Notes under the pieces: generated by a model
Seen by the model: only the letters and a program-made list of their open reading frames with translations
Told to the model about the DNA's origin: nothing
Databases searched by the model: none
Part shown: in pieces, positions 33,499-42,909 of the stretch
How positions within the stretch are numbered: position 1 is the first letter of the stretch
Layout of the letters: each line of letters opens with the position of its first letter
Position numbers and translations under genes: made by a program
Assembly (NCBI GenBank): GCA_015056055.1
Contig: SVHC01000006.1
Span: 31,959-95,958 of the forward strand
Direction: 5' to 3'
From: Clostridiales bacterium
Lineage (GTDB): Bacteria > Bacillota > Clostridia > Christensenellales > Aristaeellaceae
Length of the DNA: 64,000 bases

Positions 33499-33575
33499 TG
33501 GTCTGGGTGAGAAGATTCGAACTTCCGGCCTCTTGAACCCCATTCAAGCACGCTACCAAACTGCGCCACACCCAG
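33499..33575 (-). tRNA. tRNA-Pro(GGG), CCA encoded
   Basis: Complete cloverleaf on the minus strand: acceptor CTGGGTG/CACCCAG, D-arm GCGC/GCGT around AGTTTGGTA, anticodon stem CTTGA/TCAAG with loop ATGGGGT (anticodon GGG), T-arm with TTCGAAT, discriminator A and encoded CCA. A consensus promoter lies upstream at 33596-33624. Confidence 0.95.
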
Positions 33576-33595
33576 TTGTTTACCGAACATTGGAT

Positions 33596-33624
33596 ATTAT
33601 ACTACTATGCGTGCCGTTTGTCAA
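33596..33624 (-). promoter_or_regulatory. promoter of tRNA-Pro
   Basis: On the minus strand TTGACA (33624-33619), 17-bp spacer, TATAAT (33601-33596). Perfect consensus. Confidence 0.9.
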
Positions 33625-33694
33625 TAGAATTTTTTGAGTTTTCTAAAATAATTTTTCAGGTGTTTTTTTGTATGAAAAGCCGTCAACTTTCTTC

Positions 33695-33723
33695 TTGCCG
33701 AAAGCAAAAATGAACGGTATAAT
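33695..33723 (+). promoter_or_regulatory. promoter of the rhamnosidase-type operon
   Basis: TTGCCG (33695-33700), 17-bp spacer, TATAAT (33718-33723). Confidence 0.7.
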
Positions 33724-33775
33724 GGAATCAAGTATTTTAATGTTTCACTCCATAAATCATACAAAGGAGAAAACC

Positions 33776-36316
33776 ATGAATAAACACCTTAACGATATCC
33801 TGACCGGAAACGGCAGCAATTATCTTCTGCCCTTTTTCTGGATGAAAGATCTCGGCCCGGACAAGTTGCGCCAGCGCGTAGCGGAAGTAGCGGACAGCGG
33901 CTGCCGTGCATTCTGCGTGGAATCGCGCACGCACGATGATTTTGCCGGCGAACATTGGTGGAGGGATATGGACATCCTGCTGGACGAAGCCGAAAAACGC
34001 GGCATGCAGGTATGGGTTTTGGACGACAAGCATTTCCCCACCGGTTATGCCAACGAACTGGTTTCGAAGAAATATCCCGAGCGCCGCAAATGGCAGCTGA
34101 TCGAAAACCATATCGATGTATACGGCCCCATGAAAGGCGCCACGCTCATGCTGCGCGATCGTTATGACGATGACGAACTGCTGGCAGTATACGCATACAA
34201 GCGCACGGAAAAGGGCGAGGATCTCACTGCCGAGTGGTTCGACCTTACTGAAAATGTAAAACGCGACCGCCTGCGCTTTGATGTGCCCGAAGGCATCTGG
34301 CGCGTGTTCTTCTTCTATAAGACCCGCAAGGGCACGGGCCAAACCGACTATATCCACCTGATCGACGAAGAATCCGTTTCCACGCTGATCGAGGCTGTTT
34401 ACGAGCCGCACTACGAGCATTATGCGCGCTATTTCGGAAAGACGCTGATGGGCTTCTTCTCCGACGAACCTTCGCTCGGCAATACCTACTGCTACGGTGA
34501 CGGAACCTCTGCAGACATATATTCCCGCACGCTCGGCCTTCCCAACCTTGCGCTGCCGTGGACGGATGCCCTTTATGCCGACATGAAAGAGGCCCTGGGC
34601 GACGACACCACACCGCTGCTTGCTGCACTGTGGCATCCCATGGAAGGTAAGGAACATCTTGCACGCTATACCTATATGGATATCCTCACCCGCCACTGGA
34701 GAAAGGCATTCTCGCAGCAGCTGGGTAACTGGTGTAAAGATCACGGCGTAGAATACATCGGCCATATCATTGAGGACTGCAATGCACATGCACGCCTTGA
34801 CACCTCTGCCGGACACTATTTCCGTGCACTGGATGGTCAGCACATGGCCGGTATCGATGTAGTTCTTCATCAGATTCTGCCCGGATTCTCCGATTGCACG
34901 CACGCCTATTCCTGCCCCGGCGTTTCCGATCCGGAATTCTTCGAATATATGCTCGCCAAGCTTGCCGCCTCGCATTCCCACATCCAGCCCACAATGAAGG
35001 GTCGCGCCATGTGCGAAATTTTTGGCGCATACGGATGGGCAGAAGGCGCACCGATGATGAAATACCTGATGGATCACATGCTGCTGCGCGGCATCAACCA
35101 TTTCGTTCCGCACGCATTTACCTCGATCTTCCCGGATCCGGACTGCCCGCCGCATTTCGGCGTATCCGGTATGGATCCGCAGTTTGCAGGTTTCACCAAG
35201 CTGATGAATTACGCCAACAAGGTCAGTCACCTGCTCTGCGGCGCAGAACACAAGGCCGATGTGGCAATCCTCTATCACGCCGAAGCGGAATGGTGCGGCG
35301 GACGCTATATGTTTACCCACAAGCCCGCCAAGGCTCTGTACGATAACCAGATCGACTATGACATTCTTCCCTTTGACGCGCTTGCAAACGCGCGCGGCGA
35401 AAACGCACGTCTCGCCCTTGAAAACGAGACCTACGGCGCGCTGATTGTTCCCGGCGCATCCTATCTGCCCGAAGAAGGCCTTAAGCAGCTTGAACGCCTC
35501 TCGACCGAAGGCGTACCGGTATGGTTCGTGGACGAGCGCCCTGAAAATGCCAATGTATTCGGCCGCGTAATCCCGTTTGAAAACCTTGTCGGCTCTGCAT
35601 CCGCATTTGCTTCTGTGCGCCTTGAAAAGCCGTATCCCGCCCTGCACTTCTACCGTGCTGAGCGCGAGGATATGCATGTATACATGATCATGAACGAATC
35701 CGCAGTCAGCACCTTCGATGGTGAGATCGTTCTGCCCGATTCCGGCGAAGCTCTGAAGCTTGATTTGCTTCTGGATCGCATGCATCGTATCAGCGCCGAA
35801 AACGGCAAGGTTCATCTCACGCTCGCGCCTGAACAGTCCACCATTCTGGTGTTCGGCGACGATCTGCCGGATGCTCCGCAGGAAAAGGCCGAGAACAGCC
35901 GTACGGCACTTGACTGCGAATGGGATATTTCGCTGCTTGCCGCAGGTGATAAGGACGGCTACAAGCCCCTGTGCACCACAAATGAACTGTTCGACATCAT
36001 GGAGGACGAGTCCCGCTTCGATTTCTCCGGCTGGATGCGCTATACTGCCAGATTCCAGGTTGAAAACATCGATGCCGTTTCCCTCGCACTGGGCGAAGTC
36101 GGGCAGACCGCGCAGGTGCGCCTGAACGGAAAGGAACTTGGTATCCGTATCGCCGAGCCGTACATCTTTGATATCAAGGGTCTGCTGACAAAGGGAGAAA
36201 ACGAAATCGAAATCATCGTTGCAAACACCCTTGCCGGCATGGTTCCTCATGAGCTTTCCACCTTCTTCCAGATTCCGCGCAGCGGCCTGATCGGTCCCGT
36301 AGAACTGGTATACTAA
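33776..36316 (+). CDS. large glycoside hydrolase, rhamnosidase-like (GH106-type layout)
   Basis: An 846-residue cytoplasmic protein. The N-terminal part is a TIM barrel (GCRAFCVESRTHDD, VWVLDDKHFPTGYANE, LMGFFSDEPSLGN), with the Asp-Glu-Pro after a hydrophobic strand likely to hold a catalytic acid. The middle carries a flavodoxin-like segment (TYGALIVPGASYLPEEG) and the C-terminus a galactose-binding jelly-roll (ARFQVENIDAVSLALGEVG, NGKELGIRIAEPYIF). This order is that of GH106-type alpha-L-rhamnosidases, but family assignment is not firm. AAGGAG lies before the ATG at 33776. The next gene, 97 bp on, has the same architecture, so the two probably act together on rhamnose-decorated glycans. 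Confidence 0.65.
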   Translation: MNKHLNDILTGNGSNYLLPFFWMKDLGPDKLRQRVAEVADSGCRAFCVESRTHDDFAGEHWWRDMDILLDEAEKRGMQVWVLDDKHFPTGYANELVSKKYPERRKWQLIENHIDVYGPMKGATLMLRDRYDDDELLAVYAYKRTEKGEDLTAEWFDLTENVKRDRLRFDVPEGIWRVFFFYKTRKGTGQTDYIHLIDEESVSTLIEAVYEPHYEHYARYFGKTLMGFFSDEPSLGNTYCYGDGTSADIYSRTLGLPNLALPWTDALYADMKEALGDDTTPLLAALWHPMEGKEHLARYTYMDILTRHWRKAFSQQLGNWCKDHGVEYIGHIIEDCNAHARLDTSAGHYFRALDGQHMAGIDVVLHQILPGFSDCTHAYSCPGVSDPEFFEYMLAKLAASHSHIQPTMKGRAMCEIFGAYGWAEGAPMMKYLMDHMLLRGINHFVPHAFTSIFPDPDCPPHFGVSGMDPQFAGFTKLMNYANKVSHLLCGAEHKADVAILYHAEAEWCGGRYMFTHKPAKALYDNQIDYDILPFDALANARGENARLALENETYGALIVPGASYLPEEGLKQLERLSTEGVPVWFVDERPENANVFGRVIPFENLVGSASAFASVRLEKPYPALHFYRAEREDMHVYMIMNESAVSTFDGEIVLPDSGEALKLDLLLDRMHRISAENGKVHLTLAPEQSTILVFGDDLPDAPQEKAENSRTALDCEWDISLLAAGDKDGYKPLCTTNELFDIMEDESRFDFSGWMRYTARFQVENIDAVSLALGEVGQTAQVRLNGKELGIRIAEPYIFDIKGLLTKGENEIEIIVANTLAGMVPHELSTFFQIPRSGLIGPVELVY

Positions 36317-36413
36317 TCTATCTTCAATTCACTGCGGCAGTACCGAATGGAAATTCCATCCGCGTACTGCCGCTGATGTTTACTCATATCAAATCCGAAA
36401 GGAACAAATCAAT

Positions 36414-39212
36414 ATGAAAAGATGGATGGACGGATTCCGGAATGTTGAAAACCAGTATCTTCCCAAGGTGCGTTATTGGTTTCCGCATGCCGTAGTAAGC
36501 GCCAAAGGATTCGAAAAAGACGTTGCCGACCTTGCCGCCCGCGGCTTTGGCAGCATTGAAGCCGTGTCCATGAAAACCGGCATAACACCCGAATTCTACA
36601 ATCGCGAAAATCTCTGGGGCAGCGACAAATGGATTGCCTGCATGAAACCTCTTCTTCGCGCAGCAAAAAAGCATGGACTGTCTGTAGATATTTCCAACGG
36701 TCCTGCATGGCCTATCGCCAATATCTCCGCAACCCATGCAGACGACGAAACCACCCTGTACGAACTGTCCTACGGGCTGAAAATCCTCCATGCCGGGGAA
36801 AGCTATGCAGGAAACGCTCCCCTGCCGGTGGAAATTCACCCGGAAGGCACCATGAAGCTGAAAGCGGTGGGACTGTATCGCATTGCCGGAGAAAAATGCC
36901 TGGATTTTGATTCGTACCAGCCGCTTGAAGAGCCCATTTCGGTTACGATTTCCGAAGGCGACTGGGCGCTGTTTGCATTCTGGGAAAGACCTGCCAAGGA
37001 AAGAAATGCCGATATTTTCTATGTAGCGGATCATTTTTCCAAAAAGGCCACGGATGCGGTTATGGATGTATGGGAAAAGCGACTTCTGCCTGCATTCAGC
37101 GAGGACCGCGATGTTCTGCAATCGGTTTTCTGCGATTCGCTGGAATATGTTACCGATATGGACTGGTCCCGCGGCTTTGCAGAGGATTTTGAAGCGCGCA
37201 AGGGTTACAGCATTCTGCCGTATCTTCCTGTGCTTGGAAATGCCTACATGTTCCCCGGTATGGAAAACTGCAATCAGGGCGTTTTCCCGGACAGCAACGT
37301 ATCCGGATATTCCTTCACCGACCGTGACCTGCAGCATCGCGTGAATATGGATTATTACGAGATGCTGACCGATTACTATTGCCGCAACCATCTGGGACAC
37401 ATGCAGAAGCGTGCGGAAGAGATGGGGCTGAATGTCCGCAGCCAGATTTCCTATAACAAGAACCTCGAGGCGGAATGCGCATCGCTTTACGTCGGCATTC
37501 CGGAAAATGAGGCCCTCGGGCGTCCGCAGTTTGACAATTTCCGCATTATGGCTGCCGGTGTAAATCTCGCCAGAAAGCCCGTTTATTCCTTTGAATGCAA
37601 TGCTGAGATGCTCAATGCCTACGGACAGACACATGAAGATATTTTATGGTGGATCAAACGCTCCTATGTCGGCGGCATGAACGCACAGGTTTTCCATGGC
37701 GCACACTACTGCGGATATTATGACGAGGAAGGCAGCGAAAACGGGCTGTGCCCCGGCGTACAGTGGCCGGGTTACGAATCATTCTCGGTTCCTGTCTGGT
37801 CCAACGGATGGAATCGCACCCTGTCTGCCGAGCATCAGAGAGAGATTCTGACCTTCCTCGGACGCTGCAATTATGTGCTGAGAAATCCGCATAAAGTGGA
37901 TGTGGCAGTCTATCGCAACGATTATACCAATTACAGCCCCTTCACCAGCGGAGACGGAACCTATATCTGCAAGGACGGCAACGCTCTGAACGATGCCGGT
38001 TTCTCCTATGAATTCCTTTCGCCGCGCCTTATGCAGCACGAAAACGCCGTCATAGCAGGCGGCAGATTCGACGAAAACGGCGCAGCGTACAAAGCCATCA
38101 TTGTGGACAACGAGGAGTACATGGCTTATGAAGGCGCTGAAAAACTGCTGGCATACGGAAAAGCCGGATTCCCGATTCTGTTTGTTGGCAGGTACCCGGA
38201 AAAGAATCTCTTTGCAAGCGCAACGAAAACCGATGAAGAGCTGCGCGCGCTGATTCAGCAGATTCCGCATACCTTTGTAGAAAAGCATGCGCAGGTTCCG
38301 GATGCACTTAAGGCGCTGAATGTTCTTCCCGATGTGCTTCCCGAATCCCCTGTTCCGCTGCGCCCGGTGCATGTAACAATCGGCGGCAAGAATTTCTATT
38401 ATATTTATAACGGAAATACCATCGTGCGTAACGATATGACCACCCGCTTCCCGCACATCGATAAAAAGGCCGTCATGAAGGAGTTCACCATCTCCCTGTC
38501 GCTCGCCGGAGAAGGCGATGTATACGAGCTGGATGGATTTTCCGGCACCTGTGTTCGCTATGCGGGAACAGTAAAGGACGGCAGAACGCAGGTATCGCTG
38601 CACTTTGACCGCGATGAAGCAAAGCTGCTGGCCGTGCTTACAGCAGAAGAAGCAGAAGAAATGGGCATACAGGCGCAGAGCGCCAAGCCATATGGAGCAT
38701 GCCGCGAAATTCTTCTTACCGACTGGATCTTGCAGATTCGAAAAATCGCAGCACCCGCAAACAGAATCGGTACCTTCTACGAATCCTGCTGGGAAGATAT
38801 GGAACCCATTGCACTTGCGGAACTAAAGTCGTGGAAAGACATTAACGCCGAATGGAAAAACGTATCCGGCATCGGTACCTATACCACGAATATTACCCTG
38901 GATTCCGTTCCCGAAAAGGCACTGCTTTCTCTTGAGCAGGTCAGCGATACATACAATATAACCGTAAACGGAATCCGCTTTTCTTCCGGCGACCCCGTGA
39001 AAAAGCGCACAGATATTGCATCGGCGCTGAAAGCGGGACAAAATACCATCGTTATCACCGTTTGCAGCCAGATTCAGAATATGGCCATCCGTGATTTTAT
39101 CGACGAGTTCATCAGCAACGAAAACAACTATGAACTGTGCCGAAGCCATTGGATGGGCAAATACAAGGATTACGGCATCTGGGGCAAGGCAGCACTTCTG
39201 CTATATCAGTGA
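36414..39212 (+). CDS. GH106-type alpha-L-rhamnosidase
   Basis: A 932-residue protein with no signal peptide. It starts with WFPHAVVSAKGFEKDVADLAARGFGSIE, the typical first strand and helix of GH106-like enzymes. HGLSVDISNGPAWP and VFCDSLEYVTDMDW are barrel blocks with acidic residues. The C-terminal 170 residues form a ligand-binding jelly-roll (NITLDSVPEKALLSLEQV, SDTYNITVNGIRF). AAAGGAA lies upstream of the ATG. It follows another hydrolase of similar build and ends in a strong terminator. The reaction would be release of terminal alpha-L-rhamnose from plant or bacterial polysaccharide fragments. Confidence 0.72.
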   Translation: MKRWMDGFRNVENQYLPKVRYWFPHAVVSAKGFEKDVADLAARGFGSIEAVSMKTGITPEFYNRENLWGSDKWIACMKPLLRAAKKHGLSVDISNGPAWPIANISATHADDETTLYELSYGLKILHAGESYAGNAPLPVEIHPEGTMKLKAVGLYRIAGEKCLDFDSYQPLEEPISVTISEGDWALFAFWERPAKERNADIFYVADHFSKKATDAVMDVWEKRLLPAFSEDRDVLQSVFCDSLEYVTDMDWSRGFAEDFEARKGYSILPYLPVLGNAYMFPGMENCNQGVFPDSNVSGYSFTDRDLQHRVNMDYYEMLTDYYCRNHLGHMQKRAEEMGLNVRSQISYNKNLEAECASLYVGIPENEALGRPQFDNFRIMAAGVNLARKPVYSFECNAEMLNAYGQTHEDILWWIKRSYVGGMNAQVFHGAHYCGYYDEEGSENGLCPGVQWPGYESFSVPVWSNGWNRTLSAEHQREILTFLGRCNYVLRNPHKVDVAVYRNDYTNYSPFTSGDGTYICKDGNALNDAGFSYEFLSPRLMQHENAVIAGGRFDENGAAYKAIIVDNEEYMAYEGAEKLLAYGKAGFPILFVGRYPEKNLFASATKTDEELRALIQQIPHTFVEKHAQVPDALKALNVLPDVLPESPVPLRPVHVTIGGKNFYYIYNGNTIVRNDMTTRFPHIDKKAVMKEFTISLSLAGEGDVYELDGFSGTCVRYAGTVKDGRTQVSLHFDRDEAKLLAVLTAEEAEEMGIQAQSAKPYGACREILLTDWILQIRKIAAPANRIGTFYESCWEDMEPIALAELKSWKDINAEWKNVSGIGTYTTNITLDSVPEKALLSLEQVSDTYNITVNGIRFSSGDPVKKRTDIASALKAGQNTIVITVCSQIQNMAIRDFIDEFISNENNYELCRSHWMGKYKDYGIWGKAALLLYQ

Positions 39213-39226
39213 GTCAATGGCAACAC

Positions 39227-39264
39227 AAAGGGGCTTTGCAGCGCATTTGCTGCAAAGCCCCTTT
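39227..39264. terminator. bidirectional terminator
   Basis: A 16-bp stem, AAAGGGGCTTTGCAGC (39227-39242) with its complement at 39249-39264, ending in TTTT. Between the hydrolase operon and the convergent copper ATPase gene. Confidence 0.88.
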
Positions 39265-39275
39265 TGGCATCTTGC

Positions 39276-39473
39276 TTACTTAATGTCGGTTACGGTGTAG
39301 CCTGCATCCGTCACAGCCGCGCGGAGAGCTTCATCGGTAACATCGCCCTGTACGGTGGCCTTGCCGCCTTCCAGGTCTACTTCAACCTCGACGCCCAGCG
39401 CCTTGATAGCCTTTTCAACATGAGCAACGCAGTGCTTGCACATCATGCCTTCGATAAATACGACCTTTGCCAT
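39276..39473 (-). CDS. copZ: possible internal-start CopZ-type copper chaperone
   Basis: The last 65 codons of the copper ATPase frame, starting MAKVVFIEGMMCKHC. An ideal Shine-Dalgarno (AGGAGG, 39482-39487 on the minus strand) sits eight bases before the ATG at 39473. It is an HMA domain with the GMxCxxC copper site. Either copA and copZ were separate genes that became one frame, or both the fusion and the free chaperone are made. Other bacteria make a free chaperone from copA by frameshifting, so this would be a parallel solution. Confidence 0.6.
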   Translation of the reverse strand: MAKVVFIEGMMCKHCVAHVEKAIKALGVEVEVDLEGGKATVQGDVTDEALRAAVTDAGYTVTDIK

Positions 39474-41735
39474 TGTGATTTCCTCCTCTTTGTTATCCTC
39501 AACAGGTTCTTCCCTGTTTTCCGGCACCTGAACAACTGCGGATACACCCGCCAGAATCTTTGCGCGTCCCAGTCGCAGCGCATTGGTAACCACGCACACG
39601 GAGCTGCAGCTCATCGCCGCCGCCGCAATCATAGGATTAAGACTGATTCCGAATGCAGGAATCAAAATGCCTGCTGCAATCGGAATTCCCAGAATATTAT
39701 AGAAAAACGCCCAGAAGAGATTCTCCTTAATATTCTTAATGACCTTACGCCCAAGCCGCACGGCAGCGGGAACGAGCGTTATATCATCGCGCATGATAAC
39801 CACATCGGACGATTCAATCGCCACATCGGTACCCTGACCAATGGCAAGCCCGACATCCGCGCGCGTAAGAGCGGGCGCATCGTTGATGCCATCGCCAACC
39901 ATCATTACGCGTCGTCCCTGTGCCTGCATTTCAGCCAGAATGCGTTCCTTATCCTCCGGAAGAAGTTCTGCACGAACATCTGAAACGCCCAGCTTTGCGC
40001 CGATTGCGTTGGCAGTTACAGCATTGTCACCGCTAAGCATAACCGTCCGAATACCCATCTCATTGAGCTGTCGAATGGCCTCCTGCGCTTCCCTGCGCGG
40101 CTGATCCGCAATTGCCAGCATGCCGGCATATTTGCCGCCGCAGACCGCATACAACACCGTCGCGCCCGTTTCAGCCCATTTCGATGCGGACGGAAGTTTC
40201 ACATCTGCCATCATTTTGGCATTGCCGATGCGGACTTCTTCGCCGTTCCAATTGCAGGAAACGCCCTGCCCCGGTATCATGCGGAAGTCCTGAACTGCAG
40301 TTGCCTTGCAGCCCGCCTCGCTTGCACGCTCCACAGCCGCCTTTGCAAGCGGATGGGAAGAAGGTGCTTCCGCAGAAGCAACCATCTGCCAAAACTTCGG
40401 ATGCGCCGTTTCAAAGCCAATTACCTGCATGCGTCCTTCGGTAAGGGTTCCGGTTTTATCAAACGCAACAGTATCAATCCTGTGAATCGTTTCCAGCGCC
40501 GCAGCAGATTTCACCAGAATGCCTTCCTTCGCGCCGCGTCCCGTTCCCACCATGATTGCAGTAGGCGTTGCAAGACCAAGCGCACAAGGGCATGAAATTA
40601 CCAGAACGGAAATTGCGATATTCACAATGAATGCAGCATCCTTGCCCGCAACCGCCCAGATAATAGCCGCAAGCAGCGCGATTCCTACAACCACAGGCAC
40701 AAAAATACCACTGACCTTATCTGCCAACCGCGAAATAGGCGCCTTGGAACTCGCCGCCTCCTCAACGAGACGAACAATCTGCATGAGTTTCGCGTCCGCG
40801 CCGGTCTTTTCCACTCGCATTTTGAAATAGCCATCGGAATTGACGGTTGCACCGGTAATCTGCATACCTTCGCTTACATCCACCGGAATACTTTCGCCCG
40901 TCAACATGGACTGGTCCACGCAGCCAGTGCCTGCGATAACCACGCCGTCCGCCGGGATGGATTCGCCTGCGCGCACGATGCAGATATCACCCACGCGCAG
41001 TTCCGAGGCACTGATGACGCATTCTTTCCCATCGCGTTCAACGGTCGCCGTCTGAGGTGCAAGGGACATAAGTTCGCGAATTGCCGCGCCGGTGCGTCCT
41101 TTTGCTCGCGCCTCAAAATATTTTCCCAGTGTAATCAGTGCCAGAATCATGGCCGCCGATTCAAAATAATAATGCGCCATTTCGTGGCCGTGTCCGCCCT
41201 GCGCAGCGAGGTCCAGCAGCATATAAACGCTGTATACAAACGCAGCCGACGAACCGATTGCAATCAGGCTGCTCATATTCGGACCGCGCCGGATGATTGC
41301 CATAAACCCGTCAATAAAGTATGTACGGTTGACAAACATCACAACGATGGTCAAAAGCAGCTGCCAAATTCCGTTTACTACGGGATTTGCGAGGCTTCCC
41401 GGAAGCTGCAGACCAAACATCGGCCCCATAGACAGAAGCATCATCGGAACAAGCACCGCAAACGATGTGATCAATCGGAATTTTGTATCATCCTTCGGCT
41501 CTGCTTTTACTGCCTTCTGCTCCTCGCCCGCAACATGCGCTTTATACCCTGCTTTAACAACAGCCGAAACGATTTCCTCTGCCGAGGTAATGTTTTCATC
41601 AAATTCGACCTTCATGCTGTTCGTAAGAAGACTTACATCAACCGCCTGCACGCCTTTCACGGCGCGAACGGCCTTGTCTACCCGTGCGGAACATGCCGAA
41701 CAAGTCATGCCATATACGCCAAATTGCCTTTTCAT
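39276..41735 (-). CDS. copA: copper-translocating P-type ATPase fused to a C-terminal copper chaperone domain
   Basis: An 819-residue P1B-type ATPase that exports Cu(I). N-terminal HMA domain with GMTCSACSARV (metal CxxC), then membrane segments, the SCPCALG ion site, DKTGTLTEG phosphorylation loop, SSHPLAKA (HP motif), MLSGDNAVTA and VGDGINDAPAL. After the last helices (about residue 735) an acidic linker leads to a second HMA domain, FIEGMMCKHCVAHVE, as in free CopZ chaperones. Inside the linker an AGGAGG stands eight bases before an in-frame ATG at 39473, so a separate chaperone could be made too. AAGGGGG precedes the main ATG. Copper regulation is likely, but no regulator gene is nearby. 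Confidence 0.92.
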   Translation of the reverse strand: MKRQFGVYGMTCSACSARVDKAVRAVKGVQAVDVSLLTNSMKVEFDENITSAEEIVSAVVKAGYKAHVAGEEQKAVKAEPKDDTKFRLITSFAVLVPMMLLSMGPMFGLQLPGSLANPVVNGIWQLLLTIVVMFVNRTYFIDGFMAIIRRGPNMSSLIAIGSSAAFVYSVYMLLDLAAQGGHGHEMAHYYFESAAMILALITLGKYFEARAKGRTGAAIRELMSLAPQTATVERDGKECVISASELRVGDICIVRAGESIPADGVVIAGTGCVDQSMLTGESIPVDVSEGMQITGATVNSDGYFKMRVEKTGADAKLMQIVRLVEEAASSKAPISRLADKVSGIFVPVVVGIALLAAIIWAVAGKDAAFIVNIAISVLVISCPCALGLATPTAIMVGTGRGAKEGILVKSAAALETIHRIDTVAFDKTGTLTEGRMQVIGFETAHPKFWQMVASAEAPSSHPLAKAAVERASEAGCKATAVQDFRMIPGQGVSCNWNGEEVRIGNAKMMADVKLPSASKWAETGATVLYAVCGGKYAGMLAIADQPRREAQEAIRQLNEMGIRTVMLSGDNAVTANAIGAKLGVSDVRAELLPEDKERILAEMQAQGRRVMMVGDGINDAPALTRADVGLAIGQGTDVAIESSDVVIMRDDITLVPAAVRLGRKVIKNIKENLFWAFFYNILGIPIAAGILIPAFGISLNPMIAAAAMSCSSVCVVTNALRLGRAKILAGVSAVVQVPENREEPVEDNKEEEITMAKVVFIEGMMCKHCVAHVEKAIKALGVEVEVDLEGGKATVQGDVTDEALRAAVTDAGYTVTDIK

Positions 41736-41804
41736 ATTGTATTCCCCCTTTGGGTACGGCGAATTTCATTTAAGTTAGTATACCCAAACCAGAAATATTT
41801 GAAT

Positions 41805-41830
41805 CGCAGGGTCACACACATGACCCTGCG
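41805..41830. repeat. inverted repeat between jag and copA
   Basis: CGCAGGGTCA and TGACCCTGCG with a 6-bp loop. No T-run follows on the minus strand, so it is a weak terminator for jag or an operator for the copA promoter region. Confidence 0.6.
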
Positions 41831-41838
41831 ATAATGCA

Positions 41839-42909
41839 TTATTTCAGCGTGATTACAACGCGGCGATAGGGTTCTTCACCTTCGCTGTGCGTTGCCACAT
41901 GAGGATTGTTCTGCAGTGCGGAGTGCAGGATGCGGCGCTCGTAGGGGTTCATGGGCTCGAGCACGACCTTACGGCCGGTGCGCTTTGCCTTTGCAGCCAT
42001 ACGCTCTGCCAGCTTGGTCAGCGCATCTTCACGGCGTGCGCGATAGTTTTCGCTGTCCAGAGAAACGCGCAGATAATTCTCGCGGCCACGGTTTACAACC
42101 AGGCTGGTAAGATACTGCAGCGCATCCAGGGTATCGCCGCGGCGGCCAATCAGAACGCCAACGGTATCACCGGTCATCTTGATGGTGAGCTGTTCCTCAT
42201 TGGCAACCATGCGGATATCCACATTTACGCCCATCTTGCCGGTAACTTCGGTGAGGAATTCATATGCACGCTTTTCGTCCTCGCCGGCATTTTCCAGATC
42301 CATCGGAGGCAGATCCGGAACAGCGGGTACGATTTCAGCACGCTGCTCAGAGCGCTCGGGACGCTCTGCACGCTCGGGACGTTCACGGCGATCGCTGCGG
42401 CGGTCGTTGCGGCGATCATCGCGTGCCTTGGGAGCCTTCTTCGCCTCAGACTTCTTTTCTTCGGCTTTCTTAGCCTCAGCCTTTTTCTCTTCCGCCTTCT
42501 TTTCTTCCTGCTCGATCCAGGCAGGCTTGGAAACCGGCTTTTCGCTTACGGGCTCTGCAGCCTTTTCCTCAATGGCGGGTTCGGCTTCGACAGCCGCTAC
42601 AGGAGCCGGTTCTTCTTCAACCATCTTGGTTTCGGCCTTCTTCTCCTGCTTCTTTTCGGACTTCTTTTCCACTTCGCCCAGAACGCTCAGGCCCTTATTA
42701 CCGAGCGTCATAACGGGCATTTCGATCTTCATTTCGTCTTCGCGGACGGTAAGACGTACCTTTGCCAGTCGGCCAAACATGCCGAACAGTCCCGGGCTGC
42801 CTACATCAAGAACATCGATCTGGACATCAGAGGATTCCAGTCCCAGCTCTTTCAGACCGGCTTTTACGGCATCTTCTACCGTTTTGCCGCTTGCAGTTAT
42901 GGATTTCAA
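41839..42909 (-). CDS. jag: Jag/KhpB, SpoIIIJ-associated RNA-binding protein
   Basis: A 356-residue protein that begins with the Jag-N domain (SITASGKTVEDAVKAGLKELG, then SPGLFGMFG). The middle 110 residues are a low-complexity Lys/Glu/Ala linker (EEKKAEEKKAEAKKAEEKK) and an Arg-rich stretch. The C-terminus has a KH domain with GVLIGRRGDTLDALQYL and an R3H domain (RRVVI near the end). The start is TTG at 42909, overlapping the stop of yidC, with AGGAGG 11-16 bases upstream. This protein binds RNA and affects cell elongation in Gram-positive bacteria. The KAE-rich linker is long for the family. Confidence 0.93.
   Translation of the reverse strand: MKSITASGKTVEDAVKAGLKELGLESSDVQIDVLDVGSPGLFGMFGRLAKVRLTVREDEMKIEMPVMTLGNKGLSVLGEVEKKSEKKQEKKAETKMVEEEPAPVAAVEAEPAIEEKAAEPVSEKPVSKPAWIEQEEKKAEEKKAEAKKAEEKKSEAKKAPKARDDRRNDRRSDRRERPERAERPERSEQRAEIVPAVPDLPPMDLENAGEDEKRAYEFLTEVTGKMGVNVDIRMVANEEQLTIKMTGDTVGVLIGRRGDTLDALQYLTSLVVNRGRENYLRVSLDSENYRARREDALTKLAERMAAKAKRTGRKVVLEPMNPYERRILHSALQNNPHVATHSEGEEPYRRVVITLK

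Noticed and set aside
33737-36250. An 837-codon open frame on the minus strand
   Set aside because: Antisense shadow of the rhamnosidase-like gene; its translation shows no domains.
42330-42530. Tandem repeat element inside jag
   Set aside because: It is the Lys/Glu/Ala and Arg-rich linker of the protein, an ordinary low-complexity coding stretch.
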